In this document: in pieces, positions 9,265-17,892 of the stretch
Position numbering within the stretch: the first letter of the stretch is position 1
Layout of the letters: every line of letters begins with the position of its first letter
Assembly (NCBI GenBank): GCA_024235755.1
Contig: JACKLV010000016.1
Location: forward strand, 1 to 64,000
Length of the DNA: 64,000 nucleotides
Direction of reading: 5' to 3'
Source of the DNA: Burkholderiales bacterium
GTDB taxonomy: Bacteria > Pseudomonadota > Gammaproteobacteria > Burkholderiales > Nitrosomonadaceae
Notes under the pieces: model-generated
The model's database searches: none
What the model was told of the DNA's origin: nothing
Seen by the model: only the letters and a program-made list of their open reading frames with translations
Made by a program: the position numbers and the translations under genes

Positions 9265-9692
9265 GTTCGAGCTATGAATTTACAAAATGTGTGTTCCGCG
9301 ACACTTATATCAAATATTTCTTCGATTCTATCCATGTTGTTATTATTAAACTTAAATGGCATGCAATTGCGCGGTACACTTCTAGCCAAAATTAGTTAAT
9401 TTAAATTTCATTGCAACTAGTACTCTATTCATATGATATTGCCGGATTCAACGAGCTTGCCAGTACCCATGGCAAACGTGTCTAGCAGAAGATAGCATCA
9501 TTCTATGCCCAAAAAAGGCACATGTACCATAGATGCTGACAAACTCACCCACGGGGCGTTACCATAGTGTCCTGCAACCGCGTAATAGTATCTCCGGAAT
9601 TGGAAGCGACCGTTTTCCGTGTATGTGCCTCGTTGCATAAGGCCACGGTAGCGCAGTATCTGACATATTACATGGATAAAGCGCCTAGGCTA
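9265..9692. other. Non-coding stretch after amo operon
   Basis: About 430 bp in which I find no supportable gene on either strand. Short open frames here have no recognisable motif and no ribosome-binding site. It may be decayed DNA from the gene whose 3' end remains just downstream. Confidence 0.5.
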
Positions 9693-9809
9693 ATTGAAAA
9701 TCAAATTGAATTGCACCCAATCATTGTGATTTTTGTACTGCTTGTCTTTGGTCACTTATTTGCATTCTTGGTATTTTGCTTACGCTACAGGCCAAGGTTG
9801 TTATATTAA
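9693..9809 (+). pseudogene. Decayed 3' fragment of a PerM/AI-2E-family transporter
   Basis: One reading frame encodes ENQIELHPIIVIFVLLVFG followed by HLFAFLVF. This resembles the C-terminal signature of the PerM/AI-2E exporter family (ENQ...LHP.VVIF.LL..G.LFGF...L), but nothing upstream or downstream of the roughly 28 residues fits and the conserved LALP tail is missing. In many betaproteobacteria a perM-like gene sits just before hda (from memory), which is the position of this fragment. I read it as the remnant of a perM gene that has lost most of its length. Confidence 0.55.
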
Positions 9810-9924
9810 TATGGTTGAGACATATGCAACCGCGTTATTTGTAAAGTAACTTTTACCATTAAAAAATTGAGGATATTTGTAAATACTATTGCTTGTAACT
9901 CTAAACAAGGTATTTTGAGAATTT

Positions 9925-10614
9925 ATGATCCGTTTCTCAGAAAAGCAATTATTGCTAGACATCAAATTGCAAGCAACACCTTCATTGGACAATTTTGTGT
10001 CGGGGCGAAATTTTGAATTAATACAAACGCTAAAAAATATGCTTTTGGGGCATGAAAAAGAGCGTTTCATTTATGTCTGGGGAGATTCGGGATGTGGAAA
10101 AAGTCATTTGCTGCAAGCCGCAGTGAGGTTCTTTATACAAAGCGGAGAGGTAGCGTATTATTGTCCTGGTGAAATGAATCAATTAATTCAGTTATCGGAT
10201 GGTCTTTGTTGTGTAGCTATCGATGATGTAGAGTCATTAGATAATGAAGCGCAGTTAGTACTATTCAGTGTCTATAATCAATTCAAGGAAGCTGGAAGCA
10301 CGATCTTGCTTGTCAGTGGTTCTTTGCCACCAATGCAGTTAAATCTTCGGCGTGATCTGGTAACACGGCTGGCTTGGGGACTTGTTTATCAAGTTCATGA
10401 ATTATCTGAAGCAGAAAAAATTGATGCGCTGCAAAAGCAGGCCGCTGAGCGAGGATTTGTTTTAGAGAATGCAGTCTGCCGGTATTTGTTACAGCATGCT
10501 CAGCGCGATTTATCATCGCTGATGATAATACTTGATGCCTTGGATCGATTTTCTTTGGTACATCAACGTCATATTACGATTCCATTACTAAGAAAACTGT
10601 TGAACAACAGATGA
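9925..10614 (+). CDS. hda: DnaA regulatory inactivator Hda
   Basis: AAA+ protein homologous to DnaA that works with the DNA-loaded clamp to convert DnaA-ATP to DnaA-ADP. It has 229 residues. Near the N-terminus QLLLDIKLQ is the clamp-binding-type motif (QL..L). Walker A is GDSGCGKSH and Walker B is VAIDDVESL; the sensor/box VII region is RRDLVTRLAWG. A HAD-family gene follows 18 nt later, probably in the same operon, as in related genomes. Confidence 0.92.
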   Translation: MIRFSEKQLLLDIKLQATPSLDNFVSGRNFELIQTLKNMLLGHEKERFIYVWGDSGCGKSHLLQAAVRFFIQSGEVAYYCPGEMNQLIQLSDGLCCVAIDDVESLDNEAQLVLFSVYNQFKEAGSTILLVSGSLPPMQLNLRRDLVTRLAWGLVYQVHELSEAEKIDALQKQAAERGFVLENAVCRYLLQHAQRDLSSLMIILDALDRFSLVHQRHITIPLLRKLLNNR

Positions 10615-10632
10615 TAACCGATAATTAATTTT

Positions 10633-11295
10633 ATGAAATTAGCATTATTTGATTTAGATAATACTTTGATCACTGGTGATAGTGATTTTGAGTGGGCGCA
10701 ATTCTTAATTGAAAAAAAAGCACTAGATCGTGAATTACATGAAGCTCGTAATCTTGAGTTTTACGAGCAATATAAAGCTGGCACTTTAAATATTCATGAA
10801 TTCTTGGATTTTCAGCTTAAACCATTATCAAGGCATTCGCGAAGTCAGTTGGAAAAATGGCGATGTGAGTTTATAGAAAAAAAGATCAAACCACTTATTG
10901 CGCCAGGCGCGGTAAAATTGATAGAAAATCATATGCTGGATGATGACTTATGTATCATTGTAACTGCTACAAATAGTTTTGTGACTGCCCCAATAGCGCA
11001 AATGCTTGGAATCAAAAACTTGATCGCCACAAATCCAGAAGAAAGAAATGGAGAATTTACTGGTAAAGTTACAGGTACTCCCAGCTTCAGAGAAGGGAAA
11101 ATTGACCGTCTTGAAGATTGGCTAGATCAACATAATCTTACATGGTTGTCTTTTTTGCAAAGCTGGTTCTATAGTGATTCTTTAAATGATCTGCCATTAT
11201 TAAGCAAAGTTACCCATCCAGTTGCGGTAGATCCAGACCCCACCTTGAAAAAACATGCGGAGGAAAAAGGCTGGCCAGTTATTAGCTTACGTTAA
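10633..11295 (+). CDS. HAD-family hydrolase, subfamily IB (SerB-like)
   Basis: Phosphatase of the haloacid dehalogenase superfamily, 220 residues. Motif I is DLDNTL (Asp7 nucleophile, Asp9 general acid), motif II is the Thr in IVTATNSF, motif III is the Lys in GKIDRLE and motif IV is SDSLNDLPLL. The helical cap between motifs I and II places it in subfamily IB with phosphoserine-phosphatase-like enzymes. The substrate is unknown; the gene commonly follows hda in betaproteobacteria. Confidence 0.88.
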   Translation: MKLALFDLDNTLITGDSDFEWAQFLIEKKALDRELHEARNLEFYEQYKAGTLNIHEFLDFQLKPLSRHSRSQLEKWRCEFIEKKIKPLIAPGAVKLIENHMLDDDLCIIVTATNSFVTAPIAQMLGIKNLIATNPEERNGEFTGKVTGTPSFREGKIDRLEDWLDQHNLTWLSFLQSWFYSDSLNDLPLLSKVTHPVAVDPDPTLKKHAEEKGWPVISLR

Positions 11296-11364
11296 TTGTA
11301 ATTTAATTGGGTGCTCAAGATACACAATCTGTCAATACTGTTAAATCAGAATTTCATTATATTC

Positions 11365-12555
11365 TTATTTTTCTATAATTTGATCTTGTAATTTCGAAAA
11401 GATATCACCTACATATGTGATTTGTTCAGTAGTATGCGCTGCGTTAACACTGCATCGTATTAATGATTTACCATCTGGGGCAGCTGGAGGCAAGATCAAA
11501 TTGACGTAAATATTGTTTTCCAGCAAGCTTTGCCATATCCGTAATGCCTGCTTTGGGTTGTCGAGTACTGCGGCAATAATGGGGCTTGGTTCCGGACCAA
11601 GCTTGTAGCCTGCCTCATTCAGATAAGCATATAATTGTGTACAGTTTTGCCATAGCTTTTTACGTAAATCTTTTCCTTCTCGTAATAGTACCAACGCAGC
11701 ACGTGCCGAAGCTATCGTTGCAGGTGAGGGTGAGGCTGTAAAAATATAGGGGTGACTGACATAACGTAACTGATCGAGTTGTGAATGATTGCTCACGCAA
11801 AATCCGCCGATACTGCATAAGCTTTTACTAAATGTGCCAGTTATAAAATCTACTTCTTTTTGTAATCCTGTTATTTCAACCAAGCCTTGACCCGTTTCAC
11901 CGAGTACACCTAAGGAATGTGCCTCATCAAGTAACAGTGTGCAGCTATACTTATTTTTTAGATTTACAATTTCTGCCAGCGGTGCTTGATCTCCCAGCAT
12001 GCTGTAAATACCCTCAATGATAATCAAAGTGCTTTCAGTACGATCACCTAGCCGACGTAAACGCTTTTCCATATCGACCGTATCGTTATGTTTAAAGCGA
12101 ATGATTTCGGCTCCACTTAGTATACAACCATCATAGATACTGGCATGAGAATCACTGTCGATTAATACGGTATCACCATGGCCGACTAGGCCAGAAATTG
12201 TTCCGAGGTTTGCTTGATAACCCGTTGTAAAAACAATTCCGGCACTGCACCCATAGAAATCAGCAAACTCCTGTTCTAGGGCGCGATGTCCTTGGTAGCT
12301 CCCATTGGCCATTCTTGATCCGGTTGTTCCTGTTCCTTCTGCATCCAACGCATGATGGGCTGCTTCGATGCACTCAGGCGCAAACGATAATCCCAGATAA
12401 TTATTAGTACCAAGTAAAAGTACTCGGCGATCTCCAATTCGTGCTTCTGTCGCAGAATAAACTTCTTCAATAGGAACGCCGAATGCACCAATGCCTTCTG
12501 GAAGCATTGCTATTCTTGCAGCAGCGACTGCGTCGAGTTTTTCGAGTAAATTCAT
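11365..12555 (-). CDS. spt: Serine palmitoyltransferase (sphingolipid biosynthesis)
   Basis: PLP-dependent alpha-oxoamine synthase, 396 residues. It should condense an acyl thioester with serine to give 3-ketodihydrosphingosine. TGTFSKSLCSIGGFCVSNH contains the PLP lysine and closely resembles Sphingomonas-type SPT. NNYLGLSF, EGTGTTGSRMANG, DSHASIYDG and LLDEAHSLGVLG are the other family motifs. BioF and Kbl are relatives, but the neighbouring ACP, reductase and acyl-AMP ligase point to sphingolipid rather than biotin synthesis. The ATG directly follows the ACP stop codon, so translation is coupled. Confidence 0.85.
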   Translation of the reverse strand: MNLLEKLDAVAAARIAMLPEGIGAFGVPIEEVYSATEARIGDRRVLLLGTNNYLGLSFAPECIEAAHHALDAEGTGTTGSRMANGSYQGHRALEQEFADFYGCSAGIVFTTGYQANLGTISGLVGHGDTVLIDSDSHASIYDGCILSGAEIIRFKHNDTVDMEKRLRRLGDRTESTLIIIEGIYSMLGDQAPLAEIVNLKNKYSCTLLLDEAHSLGVLGETGQGLVEITGLQKEVDFITGTFSKSLCSIGGFCVSNHSQLDQLRYVSHPYIFTASPSPATIASARAALVLLREGKDLRKKLWQNCTQLYAYLNEAGYKLGPEPSPIIAAVLDNPKQALRIWQSLLENNIYVNLILPPAAPDGKSLIRCSVNAAHTTEQITYVGDIFSKLQDQIIEK

Positions 12556-12810
12556 TTATTGATCGGATTTAATTCTGGAAACAAGATTTGCGAGATCATG
12601 AACAGTTTGAACATCAGCTAGCGCATTGATTGGAATGGAAATGTCAAATGAATCTTCAATTTCCATAATTAAATTCAACAGCTTTATAGAATCGATTGAT
12701 AGCTCACTGATGATATTGGTATCGGATGTTATTGTAACCTCAGAACTTGCTAAGCTGCTGAGGCGATCACATAATAATTGCATAATTTCTTCATAATCAT
12801 TATCGGTCAT
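12556..12810 (-). CDS. Dedicated acyl carrier protein of the sphingolipid operon
   Basis: An 84-residue acidic acyl carrier protein. The phosphopantetheine serine is in LSIDSIKLL. It lies between the reductase and SPT genes with no gap to SPT. It probably carries the fatty acyl chain loaded by the upstream acyl-AMP ligase and presents it to SPT, as proposed for the equivalent ACP of the Caulobacter ceramide cluster. It is distinct from the housekeeping AcpP, which would sit in a fab cluster. Confidence 0.87.
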   Translation of the reverse strand: MTDNDYEEIMQLLCDRLSSLASSEVTITSDTNIISELSIDSIKLLNLIMEIEDSFDISIPINALADVQTVHDLANLVSRIKSDQ

Positions 12811-12837
12811 ATATCATAAAATCCTGAAGTCTATGCA

Positions 12838-13749
12838 TTACACAATTCGTGGTAATGATTCATATAAATGGATGTTGGGTTGCCAGCCAGGCAAAGCACG
12901 AATGAGAGGCTTATTATCACAAACCCAATCATGGTGGCGAAGTTCATTTACTTTACCCGGTGTTAACATCGGAGAATAACGTAATAAACGTGCAAGCCAG
13001 AGGTTCAGTACGGCAATATTTTTAATTAAAAAATGAGGTATCATTATGCAATGAACTGGTTTTTTCCAAATTTCTTGAGCTAAACTTGCCAGAGACTCAA
13101 AACTGTAACCATTGGGCGTGCCGTCATCTAATTCAAATATGCCATTACACGGTTTCTCAGAGTCAAGCCATAATTGGACAGCATGGACCAAATCGTCCAC
13201 ATGTATCAGGCCAAATCGGTTATTTGGTTTTCCCACAACGGGGAGCAAGCCCCTACGGGTTGCTTTAAACAGTGGTTTGAGCTCTTTATCGCCAGGGCCA
13301 TAAACTGCTGTGGGTCGAAAAATGGTCCAAGCAAAGTTAGCTGAGTGATCGATTACTTCCTGTTCAGCATAGCTTTTGCTTCTGGAATACCAGGATAACT
13401 CAGGTTGTCTTGCCGCTAATGAAGAAATAAGTAGAAAACGTGGGTAATTGTTTTGCTGGCTCGCGATTTCTAGCAGGTTTCTTGTGCCGGTCACATTTGT
13501 GTGAAAAAAGTCATTGAAGGAGCGGCCCCTCACTGCGCCGGCACAATGAATGATAAATGGCGTATCCTGTGTTAGCTCTGCCAAAGCAGTGAGATTGTCT
13601 AAATCTCCGTACACCCATTGTATGAATTTTGTATTTTTACACTTACTTCGAGAAAGGGCTTTGATATACCAGCCTTCACTAACTAGCCTGTTTATTAATC
13701 GATGACCAATAAAACCAGTAGCACCCGTTACTGCTACCAATTTTCGCAT
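12838..13749 (-). CDS. cerR: NAD-dependent epimerase/reductase, ceramide reductase-like
   Basis: Extended short-chain dehydrogenase/reductase, 303 residues. GATGFIGHRL is the Rossmann motif and YSRSK is the catalytic YxxxK. The sequence belongs to the NAD-epimerase group (NDUFA9-like) in which CerR, the reductase of bacterial ceramide synthesis, falls. The gene is 6 nt after the acyl-AMP ligase and just before the ACP. A 3-keto-lipid reductase role is inferred from context; a sugar epimerase role cannot be excluded from sequence alone. Confidence 0.72.
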   Translation of the reverse strand: MRKLVAVTGATGFIGHRLINRLVSEGWYIKALSRSKCKNTKFIQWVYGDLDNLTALAELTQDTPFIIHCAGAVRGRSFNDFFHTNVTGTRNLLEIASQQNNYPRFLLISSLAARQPELSWYSRSKSYAEQEVIDHSANFAWTIFRPTAVYGPGDKELKPLFKATRRGLLPVVGKPNNRFGLIHVDDLVHAVQLWLDSEKPCNGIFELDDGTPNGYSFESLASLAQEIWKKPVHCIMIPHFLIKNIAVLNLWLARLLRYSPMLTPGKVNELRHHDWVCDNKPLIRALPGWQPNIHLYESLPRIV

Positions 13750-13755
13750 AGCGTG

Positions 13756-15582
13756 TTAGCGATCTCCCGATTCTGCCACAGCAGACAGTTGCTCACCCAA
13801 GTTCATACGCTGGATATAGCCTTGGCGAGCCGCAAAACGTGATAATTTACCAGAAGATGTTCTGGGTAAAGTATGAGGCGGCACTAGTTCTACCACACAG
13901 TTAACGCCAAAGGCCATATAGACTAGTTGTTGCAGTCGTTTGATTAATGATAAGCGTTCTGCTGCAGAGGTGAGTCTACATTCAATAACCAGTACAATGG
14001 TTGTTGTGCCATCTGCATCATTGACCCCGAACGCAGACGCTTCTCTTGATCTGATTTCTGGTTGCTGCTCGGCCAGTTCTTCGATATCTTGAGCCCTTAT
14101 GTTGCGCCCATTAACGATAATGACATCTGTTCGGCGTCCCGTAATATATAAATCGCCTTCATACAAGAAACCTATGTCACCTGTATCCAGCCAATTATCA
14201 GGCTTAAGTGCTTTTTGTGTTTCCTCGGGGTTGTTGTAGTAACCTGTCATAATACTTGCACCTTGAACAAGAACACTACCAACCATATTTTCGCCAAGTC
14301 GCTGTCCGTTTTCGTCAACAATCTTCACCGTGTGTCCAGGAAGTGGGCGTCCACAGTTGACAAACTCATTATATTTGCGGCCTTCAGCACGAAGACTTGT
14401 GGCCATTCTTTTATCAATGAGTACTTTACTGTCAACTTGTATGCTGTGAAATCCTTTACCAACTTTTGAGAATGTTACTGCAAGTGTTGATTCGGCAAGG
14501 CCATAACAAGGCAAAAAAGCATTGTCATTAAAACCGGCTGACGAAAATTTTTCTGCGAAGTTTCTTAAAGTCTCGGGGCGAATCATTTCTGCGCCAATGC
14601 CAGCAGCTCTCCAGCAACTGAGATCAAGATCTTTCAAATCGGATTCACGGACGCGCATCGTGCATAACTTCAGTCCAAAAGGCTGACTGAAAGCTACAGT
14701 GCACCGGTTGCGACTGATAAGTCGCAGCCATTGTAAGGGTCGGATGGCAAAATCCCGTGTCGCCAGATAATCAACCGATATTTGAGTAACCATAGGTGCC
14801 AATACCAAACCGACTAATCCCATGTCATGGTAAAAAGGTAACCACGAAGCAGACCGGTCATCGGGCTTAATTTCCAATCCATTACGAACAATGCCTTGCA
14901 GGTTGCACATGAGCGCACGTTCAGTGATTACAACACCTCGAGGCATGCGTGTGCTTCCCGACGTAAATTGCAGATAGGCTACTTCGTCTGGTGTATTGGG
15001 CTGCAACATTACCTCTTTAACAGGCAATTTTTTAAGTTGCGCAGGTGTTCCTACCCATTGTAGATTAATTGATTTTTCTGCAGCTTCTTCAAGAAAATTA
15101 ATGTAGTCGAGATTTGCAAGCGCAATGCTTGCTTGACTACTTTCGAGCATTCCTCTTAATTGCTGAACATAAATTCCGTGGCTGCCTAAATTGACCGGAA
15201 CAGGCATGGCAAATGGAACTAATCCAGCATAACGACAAGCAAAAAACAACTCGATGAATTCGGGGGATGTGTCGGCTATTATAGCAACTCGGCTACCGCG
15301 CACTAAATTAAGCCCGGCTAACCGCTGTGCAAGTGAACGCGCATTGTTTCTGAGTGATTTATAAGGTAAAACTGAATGTAAATGACCTTTTGCGTTATAA
15401 AAGTTATATCCCGTTATTCCCTGAGCAGCATATTCCAGCGCATTCGTCAGAGTGTCAAACTCTGCCAGTTGTTGCGCAAGCGTATTGCGTGTCGGTGTTG
15501 GTGTTAATTCTAATTCGCTTGAAGGCTGAAAATCAAACGCTTGCGTTAGCGGAGCGTTCAACTTGGCTATTGTCGAACTCAA
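13756..15582 (-). CDS. Fatty acyl-AMP ligase / acyl-ACP synthetase
   Basis: ANL-superfamily adenylating enzyme that should activate a fatty acid to acyl-AMP and load it on the ACP encoded two genes downstream. Motifs: FTSGSTRMPRGV (P-loop), WLPFYHDMGLVG (FAAL signature), YGLAEST, DTGDIGF, and the C-terminal Lys in TSSGKLSR. There is no ATG near the N-terminus. A TTG at 15582 has a GAGGGG ribosome-binding site 6 nt upstream, giving 608 residues. The open frame continues to a TTG at 15660 (634 residues), but that start has no well-spaced ribosome-binding site and lies next to a TATAAT-like element (15666-15671). Confidence 0.85.
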   Translation of the reverse strand: MSSTIAKLNAPLTQAFDFQPSSELELTPTPTRNTLAQQLAEFDTLTNALEYAAQGITGYNFYNAKGHLHSVLPYKSLRNNARSLAQRLAGLNLVRGSRVAIIADTSPEFIELFFACRYAGLVPFAMPVPVNLGSHGIYVQQLRGMLESSQASIALANLDYINFLEEAAEKSINLQWVGTPAQLKKLPVKEVMLQPNTPDEVAYLQFTSGSTRMPRGVVITERALMCNLQGIVRNGLEIKPDDRSASWLPFYHDMGLVGLVLAPMVTQISVDYLATRDFAIRPLQWLRLISRNRCTVAFSQPFGLKLCTMRVRESDLKDLDLSCWRAAGIGAEMIRPETLRNFAEKFSSAGFNDNAFLPCYGLAESTLAVTFSKVGKGFHSIQVDSKVLIDKRMATSLRAEGRKYNEFVNCGRPLPGHTVKIVDENGQRLGENMVGSVLVQGASIMTGYYNNPEETQKALKPDNWLDTGDIGFLYEGDLYITGRRTDVIIVNGRNIRAQDIEELAEQQPEIRSREASAFGVNDADGTTTIVLVIECRLTSAAERLSLIKRLQQLVYMAFGVNCVVELVPPHTLPRTSSGKLSRFAARQGYIQRMNLGEQLSAVAESGDR

Positions 15583-15971
15583 GATCTTCCCCTCGAAGTA
15601 ATATAACTTGTACGTTTCATCTTGCTTCCCATAGCAAGGTGTTCTGATAGTGCGTGTCAACTCTTATTATATGTCGTTTATTGACTTTTCTCGCTTACCG
15701 GAAAATTCCTATCAATCGCTAACAGCTGACATTCCTTAATGTTCAATAAGTGTGTCGTATTTGACCAAAGCGCAGCTTATATAAGGAGGTTTTTTCTGTC
15801 AAGGCAATCTTCGCCAATTGTTGTACTAAAACAACAATTGTATCTATCCAAAATGCAGACAAATTTTAATGGGAGTTAAAACAAAAATTATTCCGATATG
15901 GTTATAACTTAAACGATAATGCTGACTTCGGTTAGTCGTATGTTCTTGTCTGTGCACCAATTTATTATGCT
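15583..15971. other. Intergenic region upstream of the sphingolipid operon
   Basis: About 390 bp with no supportable gene. It should hold the promoter of the leftward operon: TATAAT on the minus strand at 15671-15666 is a plausible -10 without a good -35. The right part runs into the IS3 fragment. Confidence 0.4.
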
Positions 15972-16372
15972 TGAATCACCCCGGGTTTATAGGAGACTCT
16001 ATTTCTTGAGAAGATAGGGTAATGAAAAAACAAATGAGTTATTCCCGGAGATTCGGGAACGAGTGTACGGTAGATGCATGAACACCAGAAGGAATATGAA
16101 TCGCAATGGGCTGCAGTGGTATCCATAGCATCGAAGATTGGCTGTACACCGGAAACGCTGCGCACCTGGGTGCGCCAGTCAGAAACAGACCAGGGTATTC
16201 GAGGTGGCTTGTCAACTTCGGACCGTGAGCGACTCAAGGAATTGGAGCGTGAGAATCGGGAATTAAAGCGTGCCAATGAAATATTAAGAAAGGCATCTGC
16301 TTATTTTGCCCAGGCGGAGCTCGGGCGCCGACAGAAATAAAGATTGTGTTTATCGATCAACACAATTAATTC
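15972..16372 (+). mobile_element. Truncated IS3-family insertion sequence
   Basis: The segment opens with TGAATCACCCCGGGTTTATA, which resembles the left terminal repeat of IS3-family elements, and is followed by a broken orfA. After orfA only about seven codons of orfB can be read (VFIDQHN near 16347), then a stop. No right end or orfB catalytic core remains, so the element cannot move by itself. Its 3' boundary is directly at the end of the leftward FAD oxidoreductase gene. Confidence 0.8.
16022..16340 (+). pseudogene. IS3-family transposase orfA, broken
   Basis: From 16074 the frame reads HEHQKEYESQWAAV, CTPETLRTWVRQ (helix-turn-helix) and ERENRELKRANEILRKAS (leucine zipper), typical of IS3 OrfA. 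The expected first residues (KKQ...YSPEIRERV-like) lie in another frame upstream, and an in-frame TAG stands just before the HEHQ segment, so the 5' end carries a frameshift and a stop. It is not expected to be functional. Confidence 0.82.
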
Positions 16373-16373
16373 T

Positions 16374-17504
16374 TTATGGGTGAAAATGTTGCATAAATTT
16401 TCGGTCAATATAATTTTTCCAGTGCCAAACCCATTTACCCTGTAAGAAAAAGAAACCTCGTGATGCAACAGCGTGCTTTCTGCCTGTGGTTAACAAGCTT
16501 AGAAATCGCTGTTGCGGTTTGAATGGACGCAGTTCTTTTTTTGTGAGTGTTGCGATAAGATTGTTTGAGAGCGCGGGTCCTTGTCGTACTGCAAAAACAC
16601 CAGCTTTGGGCAATGCTTGAGGTGAAAATGCAGCACAGTCACCAGTTGCAAAAATATTGTGATGTGTAATGCTTCGCAAATATTGATCGACCATTATAAA
16701 GCCGCGGGCATCGCATGTTAGACTGCTTTCCGCCGGCCATGAGTATGCGCCAGCATGTATTGCCCATACGGCAAAATCATATTCTAAGGACGAGCCATCC
16801 TGAAAATACAACATATCCTGATCAATTGAACTGATATGGCCGTTTCTCACGGTAATATTTAGAGACCGTAAATGGCTAAGAAAAAAATTCTGTACTGTAC
16901 GATTATGTGTGGTAAGAATAGTCGAATTAGCGTTTATAAGTGTATATGTGGCCGTAATTGCTGTTGTGTTTTGCAAGCGATAATGCATGGCAAGTAATAC
17001 TTCAATGCCTGCAGCGCCACTTCCGACCACGACAATATGTTGATTCTGTTTTGATTCAGCATGCGATTGAAGCCAAGAAAACCAATGCAATAAGAAATTA
17101 CTCACTGGTTTGATTGCATGTCCGTAAATTTCCGCGCCTCGAATATTCAGTATGGCGGGATGCGAGCCTATATTAACCGATAGTAAGTCATATTTAATTG
17201 GCAAAAGTTTTGGACAATGAATGACTTGTAGATCAGGATTGATTCTGTCGACTGCGCCACGTACAAACCTAACACCTGCCCACTGACAGAGGCGATGTAA
17301 ATCTATATGGCATTCTTCGAACGAATAGTGACCTGCGATCAGACCCGGCAACATGCCGGAATAAGCAGTGTGTGTATCCGGGCTAATTAATGTAATATCT
17401 ACATCGGATAGTGGTTTCTCGAGTAACTGTTTGATAACTATTGCATGACTGTGACCACCACCAATTAAGCACAAATGCTTTTTGTTAGATAAGTGTGCTT
17501 TCAT
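16374..17504 (-). CDS. FAD/NAD(P)-dependent oxidoreductase, SelD-N-terminal-type
   Basis: Pyridine nucleotide-disulfide oxidoreductase fold, 376 residues from the ATG at 17504. FAD motif LIGGGHSHAIV, NAD motif VVVGSGAAGIEV, and ATGDCAAF near the C-terminus. HTAYSGMLPGLIAGHYS and ECHIDLHRL match the family found fused to the N-terminus of selenophosphate synthase in some bacteria (TIGR03169, from memory). Here there is no SelD part. It resembles type II NADH dehydrogenases, but the electron acceptor is unknown. An open frame extends upstream to 17711 but adds 69 residues without similarity. Confidence 0.82.
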   Translation of the reverse strand: MKAHLSNKKHLCLIGGGHSHAIVIKQLLEKPLSDVDITLISPDTHTAYSGMLPGLIAGHYSFEECHIDLHRLCQWAGVRFVRGAVDRINPDLQVIHCPKLLPIKYDLLSVNIGSHPAILNIRGAEIYGHAIKPVSNFLLHWFSWLQSHAESKQNQHIVVVGSGAAGIEVLLAMHYRLQNTTAITATYTLINANSTILTTHNRTVQNFFLSHLRSLNITVRNGHISSIDQDMLYFQDGSSLEYDFAVWAIHAGAYSWPAESSLTCDARGFIMVDQYLRSITHHNIFATGDCAAFSPQALPKAGVFAVRQGPALSNNLIATLTKKELRPFKPQQRFLSLLTTGRKHAVASRGFFFLQGKWVWHWKNYIDRKFMQHFHP

Positions 17505-17892
17505 TATTGAGCATACATAGTTGAATTTGTATATTGTGAATTGATAAGAATAAAAAAATTGGTAATTTGCCGCAAGATAAATTAGTCTATTAATGAATAT
17601 ATAATTTGAGGGTTTACACTGTAAACGGCTTGTTGGAAATCGTTTTCGAGTAAGCAACGCTTGGAAAAATGCTAAAACAGCAGAATTTAGGCTTGTGTCT
17701 GAATTCAGCATAAAGTAGTTGTGATGGTTGGCGGTTTGACAGTTTTTTTGATCTGCTAATAACTTTGTCAGTTAGAGTTTCAATGATGAAGCGAAGCATT
17801 AAACAAAAAAATAATTTTGGATTATTAATGCAAAAATAAAATTATGAATATTGTCGTTTGTTGTCTATGTTTCTTATGTACGGAGGGTGTCA
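17505..17892. other. Divergent intergenic region
   Basis: About 390 bp, AT-rich, between the leftward oxidoreductase and the rightward lipoprotein gene. Both promoters must lie here. I see no conserved RNA, repeat or gene. Confidence 0.4.

Noticed and set aside
9198..9389. A 63-residue minus-strand frame overlapping the amo terminator
   Set aside because: It crosses the terminator hairpin, has no ribosome-binding site and no recognisable motif.
9567..9692. The N-terminal part of the 80-codon frame that contains the perM remnant
   Set aside because: Only the last part resembles PerM; the first 40 codons match nothing, so I do not call an intact 80-residue protein.
17505..17711. N-terminal extension of the FAD oxidoreductase
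   Set aside because: The 69 added residues have no similarity to the family, and the FAD motif begins right after the ATG at 17504.
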